Shown: piece after piece, positions 6,512 through 10,160 of the stretch
Position numbering within the stretch: the first letter of the stretch is position 1
Layout of the letters: each line of letters opens with the position of its first letter
From: Anaerolineae bacterium
GTDB lineage: Bacteria > Chloroflexota > Anaerolineae > UBA1429
Length of the DNA: 10,160 bases
Reading direction: 5' to 3'
Assembly (NCBI GenBank): GCA_007118555.1
Contig: SKRJ01000199.1
Coordinates: 1 to 10,160, forward strand
Translations under genes and position numbers: made by a program
Notes under the pieces: model-generated
Seen by the model: the letters and a program-made list of their open reading frames with translations, nothing else
What the model was told of the DNA's origin: nothing
Databases searched by the model: none

Positions 6512-7504
6512 CTATTCACCCATGCCCAATACGTCCTGGCAGTAACGGACGCTGCGCTCGACGTCATAGCGCTGTTGCGCCACCAGCGCCGCGGCATACT
6601 CCTCGGGCACCTCCTCGTCACGCGTCACGGTGACCATGGTGCCCATGTAGGGCAGACCCCGGCGCACCAGACGCTCGAAACGGGCAAACTCGGCGGCGCG
6701 TCCCTCGGGAAAGGCCTGCCAGTACTCGGCCTCCAAATAGTTCAGCACACGCGGCGGCGATCCGGTGAGGATCTCGAGCACGAACGGGACGTCCGGGCAG
6801 AGCTCACGATAGCGCGCAGCCACCTCGGCGATGCCCACATTGCCATCGCCCATAGCGACCCACTGGGCTGCTGCCCCTGATGGATGCGGCCACACCACAG
6901 TATCGCGGATGTGGCTGGCAATCAGATAGGGCGCCAGGTACTCTAGCGTCACCATGGGATCCTCATGCAGCATCAGGGCGTTACCGGTGTCCAGCAAGGC
7001 CCCCACATAGTCGGCACCCGCCTCCTCGATGAGGGCGCGCATCTCCCAACCCTGCAGGTCGCCGTGGGTCTCTACCGCCAGCTTGACGCCCAGCTCGAGA
7101 GCCTGTCCACGCACCGCCTTGCACGTGTCGATCACATTGGCGATGTGGGTTGCCAGAGGCGTGGATGTGCGCCGCTCCTGGGCGCCTCCCAGCAGACAGC
7201 GCAGGATGGGCGAGCCCAGCACGCTGGCCACATGCAGGCCCCAACTTGCCTGCTCGACGGCGGTGCCACGTTCGTGCCGAAAGCCGGGCGACGACTCGCA
7301 TATGCTGCCGATACCAAACTCGACGTCCAGCCCCAGGTCGGCAGCATGGGCCCGCACCTCCCGCAGATGCTCGTCGTCGAACTGCTGGAACGACTCGGTG
7401 CCAAAGTGGGCCACGTTCAGCCCCAGGCGCTTGCAGTAGTCAAGCTGCTCGAACGGCGTCCAGCCCTGGGAGCGCAGGCTATAGAGATCCAGGCCCACCT
7501 TCAT
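6512..7504 (-). CDS. Sugar phosphate isomerase/epimerase-like TIM barrel (AP_endonuc_2 fold)
   Basis: Predicted cytosolic metal-dependent isomerase or epimerase of the xylose-isomerase-like superfamily (PF01261). These enzymes interconvert keto-sugars, inositol derivatives and related compounds; the substrate here is unknown. The 330 residues start MKVGLDLYSL, the usual first strand. The expected divalent-metal ligands are visible at strand ends: Glu145 (AVETHGD), Asp172 (LLDTGNAL), His198 (ASHIRDT) and Glu244 (VLEILTG). Residues after about 260 form a C-terminal helical extension (EYWQAFPEGRA onward) beyond the barrel. The frame is open 12 codons further upstream to 7540, but AAGGAGG lies five bases before the ATG at 7504, which decides the start. 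The gene is divergent from an alpha/beta hydrolase, and the kinase gene 294 nt downstream has its own promoter. Similar barrels often pair with FAD_oxidored or Gfo/Idh/MocA enzymes, but the window's flavoprotein is 5 kb away. Confidence 0.9.
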   Translation of the reverse strand: MKVGLDLYSLRSQGWTPFEQLDYCKRLGLNVAHFGTESFQQFDDEHLREVRAHAADLGLDVEFGIGSICESSPGFRHERGTAVEQASWGLHVASVLGSPILRCLLGGAQERRTSTPLATHIANVIDTCKAVRGQALELGVKLAVETHGDLQGWEMRALIEEAGADYVGALLDTGNALMLHEDPMVTLEYLAPYLIASHIRDTVVWPHPSGAAAQWVAMGDGNVGIAEVAARYRELCPDVPFVLEILTGSPPRVLNYLEAEYWQAFPEGRAAEFARFERLVRRGLPYMGTMVTVTRDEEVPEEYAAALVAQQRYDVERSVRYCQDVLGMGE

Positions 7505-7509
7505 GGGTA

Positions 7510-7516
7510 CCTCCTT
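7510..7516 (-). promoter_or_regulatory. Ribosome binding site of the TIM-barrel gene
   Basis: AAGGAGG on the - strand, five bases before the ATG at 7504-7502. It fixes that start over the ATG at 7540. Confidence 0.8.
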
Positions 7517-7539
7517 GGTGCGGATCATGAACCAAGCCA

Positions 7540-7568
7540 AGTATGTTCCAGGGAGAAGCGGTTGTCAA
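7540..7568 (-). promoter_or_regulatory. Predicted sigma-70 promoter of the TIM-barrel gene
   Basis: On the - strand a perfect TTGACA (7568-7563), 17-nt spacer and CATACT (7545-7540, four of six). Predicted transcription start near 7533, leader about 29 nt. This also argues against the ATG at 7540, which would overlap the -10 box. Confidence 0.55.
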
Positions 7569-7609
7569 GGCGTGTAGCGCACTGGAGCGTGAGACCGGAG
7601 CCGGGTACA

Positions 7610-7649
7610 TGGACATGGTCCAGACATGCGCCCTGGGTTCCCGACCCAG
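7610..7649. promoter_or_regulatory. Two adjacent palindromes between the divergent promoters
   Basis: TGGAC-ATG-GTCCA at 7610-7622 and CTGGGT-TCCCG-ACCCAG at 7633-7649 (six-base arms, five-base centre). The second ends four bases before the -35 box of the alpha/beta hydrolase promoter. The first is centred about 49 bp upstream of the other promoter's -35. Both could be operators for a regulator controlling one or both genes. No regulator gene is present in the window. Confidence 0.35.
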
Positions 7650-7653
7650 ACGC

Positions 7654-7683
7654 ATCACATGTCGGGCAAGAGACTGCTATAAT
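7654..7683 (+). promoter_or_regulatory. Predicted promoter of the alpha/beta hydrolase gene with extended -10
   Basis: A perfect TATAAT at 7678-7683 is preceded by TGC, giving the extended -10 TGnTATAAT. A weak -35, ATCACA (7654-7659), sits 18 nt upstream. In such GC-rich sequence a perfect extended -10 is notable. Predicted start near 7690, leader about 60 nt. Confidence 0.6.
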
Positions 7684-7740
7684 AGAGGTACAGCCAAACA
7701 GGGCACAGGCCCCATCGTTTCCGTCGAGGCCTGGGCCGCT

Positions 7741-7746
7741 AGGAGG
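7741..7746 (+). promoter_or_regulatory. Ribosome binding site of the alpha/beta hydrolase gene
   Basis: AGGAGG five bases before the ATG at 7752, with the same spacer TACCC as the divergent gene. Confidence 0.8.
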
Positions 7747-7751
7747 TACCC

Positions 7752-8558
7752 ATGCCAACCGAAAATCGTATCACGCTCGAGACCGGTGTAACGCTACCCT
7801 ACGCCGTACAGGGTGACCCGGACGGCACCCCTGTGCTGCTCTTGCACGGCTTTGCAGCCACATGGCGCGCTTTCGAGTCGCTCCTGCCGCACCTGCCCGA
7901 TCACCTGCGGGTCTGTGCGCCCACCCTGCGTTATTTCCCCGGCGCCACCGTGCCGCAGGAACCCTTTCACATTCGGCACCTGTCTGACGACCTCCCTGCC
8001 CTCATGGCAGAACTCGATCTGCAGAAAGCCGTCGTTGTGGGCCACTCCATGGGCAGCGCGGTGGCACAGCGCTTTGCCATCGACCATCCGCAGATCACCC
8101 GCGGCCTGGTGTTGGTGGGCGGGCGTCCCGAGTCGCCGGGCGATCCTGGCGTGCACGAGCTCTGGGAGACCACGATCTCACACCTCCAAGACCCGATCGA
8201 TCCCGAGTTCATTCGCGCCTTTATCGATGGCACCTTGGCACAGCCGGTGCCCGACGAGGTGCACAAGGTCGAGTTGGAGGATGCCGGCGCGGTGCCGGCC
8301 CGGGTCTGGCGCGAGGCATTCGAGGCCCGCCTGGAGTTGGACCTGGCCAGCGAGCTGGATCGCATATCGGCCCCCACGCTGATCGTGTGGGGTGACCAGG
8401 ACACCCACGCGCTGCGCGAGGAGCAACAGGCCATGCTGGACGCCATGCACGATGCGCGGCTGCTCGTCTATGAGGGCGCGGGCCACAGCCTGCACCTCGA
8501 GGAGCCTGCCCGCCTCGCAGCCGATGTCGCGGCCTTTGTCGAGGAGTTGGAGCGCTAG
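7752..8558 (+). CDS. Alpha/beta-fold hydrolase
   Basis: Cytosolic serine hydrolase of the alpha/beta-hydrolase fold (Abhydrolase_1/6). It probably acts on an ester, lactone or similar bond; the substrate is not evident. In 268 residues the whole catalytic apparatus is visible: LLLHGFAATW (29-38) with the HGF oxyanion-hole segment, nucleophile elbow GHSMGS with Ser99, acid in WGDQDTHA (Asp217, less likely Asp215), and catalytic His245 in GAGHSLHLEEP. The cap region lies at about 125-200. No signal peptide. The length is normal for the family (250-300). The start is fixed by AGGAGG, and the stop is TAG at 8556-8558. It has its own promoter and no close downstream gene, so it is probably monocistronic. 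Esterase, lactonase (3-oxoadipate enol-lactonase type) and C-C hydrolase are all compatible; nothing near it singles one out. Confidence 0.93.
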   Translation: MPTENRITLETGVTLPYAVQGDPDGTPVLLLHGFAATWRAFESLLPHLPDHLRVCAPTLRYFPGATVPQEPFHIRHLSDDLPALMAELDLQKAVVVGHSMGSAVAQRFAIDHPQITRGLVLVGGRPESPGDPGVHELWETTISHLQDPIDPEFIRAFIDGTLAQPVPDEVHKVELEDAGAVPARVWREAFEARLELDLASELDRISAPTLIVWGDQDTHALREEQQAMLDAMHDARLLVYEGAGHSLHLEEPARLAADVAAFVEELER

Positions 8559-8571
8559 ACGGTGTATGGGG

Positions 8572-8596
8572 CAAGGGGCCCTGCAGGCGTCCCTTG
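8572..8596 (+). terminator. Weak terminator-like hairpin after the alpha/beta hydrolase
   Basis: CAAGGG (8572-8577) and CCCTTG (8591-8596) pair around a 13-base loop that contains the palindrome CCTGCAGG. It begins 14 nt after the stop codon. No T run follows, so it would be an imperfect terminator or a transcript-end stabiliser. Confidence 0.3.
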
Positions 8597-8634
8597 ACCC
8601 ACGTCTACGCATGCATGTCACGCGGTATGTCCCC

Positions 8635-8691
8635 CCTGTTCCGTCACAACAGGCACGACATCGAGTCGAAGTTTCACCGCCGAGTAGGCGG
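8635..8691. other. Two consecutive small hairpins
   Basis: CCTGTT-CCGTCAC-AACAGG at 8635-8653, and CCGCC-GAGTA-GGCGG at 8677-8691. Both have perfect stems with short loops and could fold in RNA of either strand. They lie about 130-190 nt upstream of the next promoter. Role unknown. Confidence 0.3.
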
Positions 8692-8821
8692 CGCTCTGGT
8701 CCGGCCTGTGTTTGACCCTGCCCGATACCTCCACATCGACCACGAGCCTCTACTGCCCGGCTCTGATGCTAGGCTCACCTCCTTTTGCGCCCGTGCGACG
8801 CGTTCCGGCTGTACGCCTGAC

Positions 8822-8850
8822 TTGCCGAACAGCGTCGCACTCGCTATATT
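8822..8850 (+). promoter_or_regulatory. Predicted sigma-70 promoter of the S15/CocE hydrolase gene
   Basis: TTGCCG (8822-8827, four of six), exactly 17 nt, TATATT (8845-8850, five of six). Predicted start near 8857, leader about 84 nt to the GTG at 8941. Confidence 0.5.
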
Positions 8851-8940
8851 GGGCTCCTGTCATGGCCACATACGAGGCGCGCTGGCAGAGCGGTTGCAAC
8901 CATAATCAGAGTCGACAGTGATAGCGCGGAAAGGATCCCT

Positions 8941-10160
8941 GTGAACACGGAACCGGTCAGGAGGACGGGCTGCGGCCGCAGGCTGCTGTATGGCATCCTG
9001 GCGTTGCTGGCGGTGTTGGTCGTCGTGGTTGCCCTGCTGGCGATCACGTCCCGCAGTCCGGCACGGCGCGAGAGCCTCTATCTCACCATGTCGGATGGTA
9101 CGCAGATCGCGGCGGATGTGTGGTTGCCCAACAACCTGCGTGCAGGGCAGACGGTGCCCACAGTGCTACGCGCCGTCCGCTATTGGCGCGGCTATCAGCC
9201 TGGCCCCGTGGCCCCCATCCTGCGCCTGGTGGGTCTGATGGACATGGACGCCGAGCACACGCGCTGGGCCGAGGCTGGCTATGCCCACGTGATCGTCGAT
9301 GTGCGGGGTAGTGGCGCCTCGTTCGGCCAATGGCAGATCCCCTGGTCCGCCGAGGAAACGGCCGATCTGGGAGAGGTGGTCGATTGGATCGTGGCCCAGC
9401 CCTGTTCCAACGGCCGGGTAGGAGCCTATGGTGTTTCGTACGATGGCAACACGGGCGAGATGCTCGCCTCCCTCGGCCATCCCGCTGTCAGGGCCATTGT
9501 CACCCAGTATGGCGACTGGGATGTGTATCCCTATCTGTTGTGGCCGGGTGGCGTGTACAACCGGTGGTTCCTCGAGTCGTGGCACGACTTTACCAGTGGC
9601 CTCGATGCCAATGACGTGTGCATCCTGGCCGAGTTCGTGGGCGAGCCCTGTGACGAGATCCGCTATGTCATGGAGGGGGTCCGGCCCGTCGACGATGACA
9701 CCGATGGGAGCCAGCTCGCTGCCGCGGTTGCGAGCCGGGTGCTACCGGATCTACGCAGCATTGGCCAGAACATCGAGTTCTCCGACGACGAGTGGGGCAC
9801 GACGGGCCTGACGCTGGGCGACGTGTGCCCGTTCAGCGTGCAGGAGGCCATCGAGGCCTCGGGCGTCCCCATCTATGTGTGGGCGAGCACCCTGGACAAT
9901 GCCGTGGTCGAGGACGCATTGAGCCGCTTCTTGACGCTGAACAACCCGCAAAAGCTCATCATTGGCCCGTGGAGTCATGGCGGCGGGCAACACGCCGATC
10001 CGTTTCTGGCCCCCGATGCGCCTGGCGATCCGACGCCAGACGAGCAGTTCCAGATGGTGGTCGCCTTTTTCGATGCCTACCTCAACGACGAGCCCGCGCC
10101 CGAACCCGAGTTTGGGATCACCTACTATACCCTCGGCGAAGGGGTCTGGCGGACGACCGA
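8941..10160 (+). CDS. Membrane-anchored CocE/NonD (S15-type) serine hydrolase, 3' end outside window
   Basis: Serine hydrolase of the X-Pro dipeptidyl-peptidase S15/CocE family (PF02129), cleaving an ester, amide or peptide bond. The frame is open from 8941 to the window edge, giving 406 codons without a stop. Residues 1-14 are basic (RR at 7-8 and 13-14), and 15-35 form one strongly hydrophobic helix with no lipobox, so it is probably an N-anchored, outward-facing enzyme. The hydrolase domain follows: LTMSDGTQIAADVWLP (48-63), RAVRYWRG (78-84, Tyr81 a candidate oxyanion residue), VDVRGSGASFG (119-129), elbow GVSYDGNTG with Ser166 (164-172), acid candidate Asp319 (ASTLDN), and His346 in IIGPWSHGG. 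The visible end, ITYYTLGEGVWRTT (393-406), matches the start of the C-terminal jelly-roll (PepX_C), so roughly 150-200 residues are missing. The GTG start is supported by AGGA five bases upstream and by the anchor beginning soon after it. Cocaine-esterase-like, glutaryl-acylase-like and peptidase activities are all possible. Confidence 0.92.
   Translation, partial: MNTEPVRRTGCGRRLLYGILALLAVLVVVVALLAITSRSPARRESLYLTMSDGTQIAADVWLPNNLRAGQTVPTVLRAVRYWRGYQPGPVAPILRLVGLMDMDAEHTRWAEAGYAHVIVDVRGSGASFGQWQIPWSAEETADLGEVVDWIVAQPCSNGRVGAYGVSYDGNTGEMLASLGHPAVRAIVTQYGDWDVYPYLLWPGGVYNRWFLESWHDFTSGLDANDVCILAEFVGEPCDEIRYVMEGVRPVDDDTDGSQLAAAVASRVLPDLRSIGQNIEFSDDEWGTTGLTLGDVCPFSVQEAIEASGVPIYVWASTLDNAVVEDALSRFLTLNNPQKLIIGPWSHGGGQHADPFLAPDAPGDPTPDEQFQMVVAFFDAYLNDEPAPEPEFGITYYTLGEGVWRTT

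Larger units (their letters stand above)
7502..7754. repeat. Perfect 14-nt inverted repeat of the two divergent translation starts
   Basis: CATGGGTACCTCCT at 7502-7515 is the exact reverse complement of AGGAGGTACCCATG at 7741-7754. Each arm is the Shine-Dalgarno site, spacer and start codon of one of the divergent genes, and holds the palindrome GGTACC. The start codon and SD are constrained by function, but the shared five-base spacer TACCC is not. Confidence 0.7.
8559..8940. other. 382-nt non-coding stretch with hairpins and a promoter
   Basis: No frame here has both a credible start with an SD site and protein-like composition. Contents are a hairpin shortly after the hydrolase stop (8572-8596), two more hairpins (8635-8653 and 8677-8691) and a promoter for the next gene (8822-8850). 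I see no tRNA, repeat family or conserved riboswitch in it. Confidence 0.6.

Noticed and set aside
7505..7540. Upstream ATG start for the TIM-barrel gene
   Set aside because: It overlaps the predicted -10 box. AAGGAGG is placed for the ATG at 7504, and MKVGLDLYSL is the normal family N-terminus.
8594..8905. Open frame of 103 codons in the gene-free stretch
   Set aside because: It has no SD site, no conserved motif and an unlikely composition, and the promoter for the next gene lies within it.
1..10160. Defence, toxin-antitoxin, phage, IS or CRISPR content
   Set aside because: I looked for transposases, integrases, nucleases, terminal repeats and spaced direct repeats and saw none. All genes fit metabolic or envelope roles.

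Overview
This is a gene-dense, high-GC bacterial window with seven protein-coding genes, two of them cut by the window edges, and no RNA gene, insertion sequence or CRISPR array that I can see. Shine-Dalgarno sites are strong (AAGGAGG or AGGAGG), GTG starts occur alongside ATG, and promoter-like boxes are of the ordinary sigma-70 kind. The single-chain Wzz/BY-kinase with a Gly-Tyr rich tail, the tandem-USP amino-acid permease, the FAD_oxidored-family flavoprotein and the xylose-isomerase-like TIM barrel are a combination I associate with Chloroflexota (Anaerolineae-like). That assignment is an inference without a marker gene and is weak.

Layout. (1) Left block, + strand, 1-4486: the 3' part of an FAD-dependent oxidoreductase, an APC amino-acid permease with two C-terminal universal-stress-type domains, and, 16 nt behind it, a protein resembling L-2-amino-thiazoline-4-carboxylic acid (ATC) hydrolases. 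The last two look co-transcribed. (2) Middle block, - strand, 6217-4499: a one-piece polysaccharide co-polymerase/tyrosine autokinase, converging on the ATC hydrolase with only 12 nt between stops. It has its own good promoter near 6305-6333, flanked by CGTAC(G) repeats. (3) A sugar-phosphate isomerase/epimerase-like TIM barrel on the - strand (7504-6512), divergent from an alpha/beta hydrolase on the + strand (7752-8558). The 247-nt divergent intergenic region has a promoter for each direction, two small palindromes between them, and start regions that are perfect 14-nt mirror images. (4) Right edge, + strand: a 382-nt non-coding stretch with hairpins and a promoter, then the first 406 codons of a membrane-anchored CocE/NonD (S15) serine hydrolase running off the window.

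How they may work together: the permease plus ATC-hydrolase pair suggests uptake and ring opening of a small cyclic or sulfur-containing amino acid. The TIM barrel, the flavoprotein and the two serine hydrolases look like scattered catabolic functions. The BY-kinase regulates surface polysaccharide chain length, but no glycosyltransferase or polymerase lies within the window. Most of this is ordinary chromosomal content. I did not find a convincing new defence or mobile system. The points most worth a second look are the permease-USP/ATC-hydrolase pair, the CGTACG repeats at the kinase promoter and the architecture of the divergent intergenic region.
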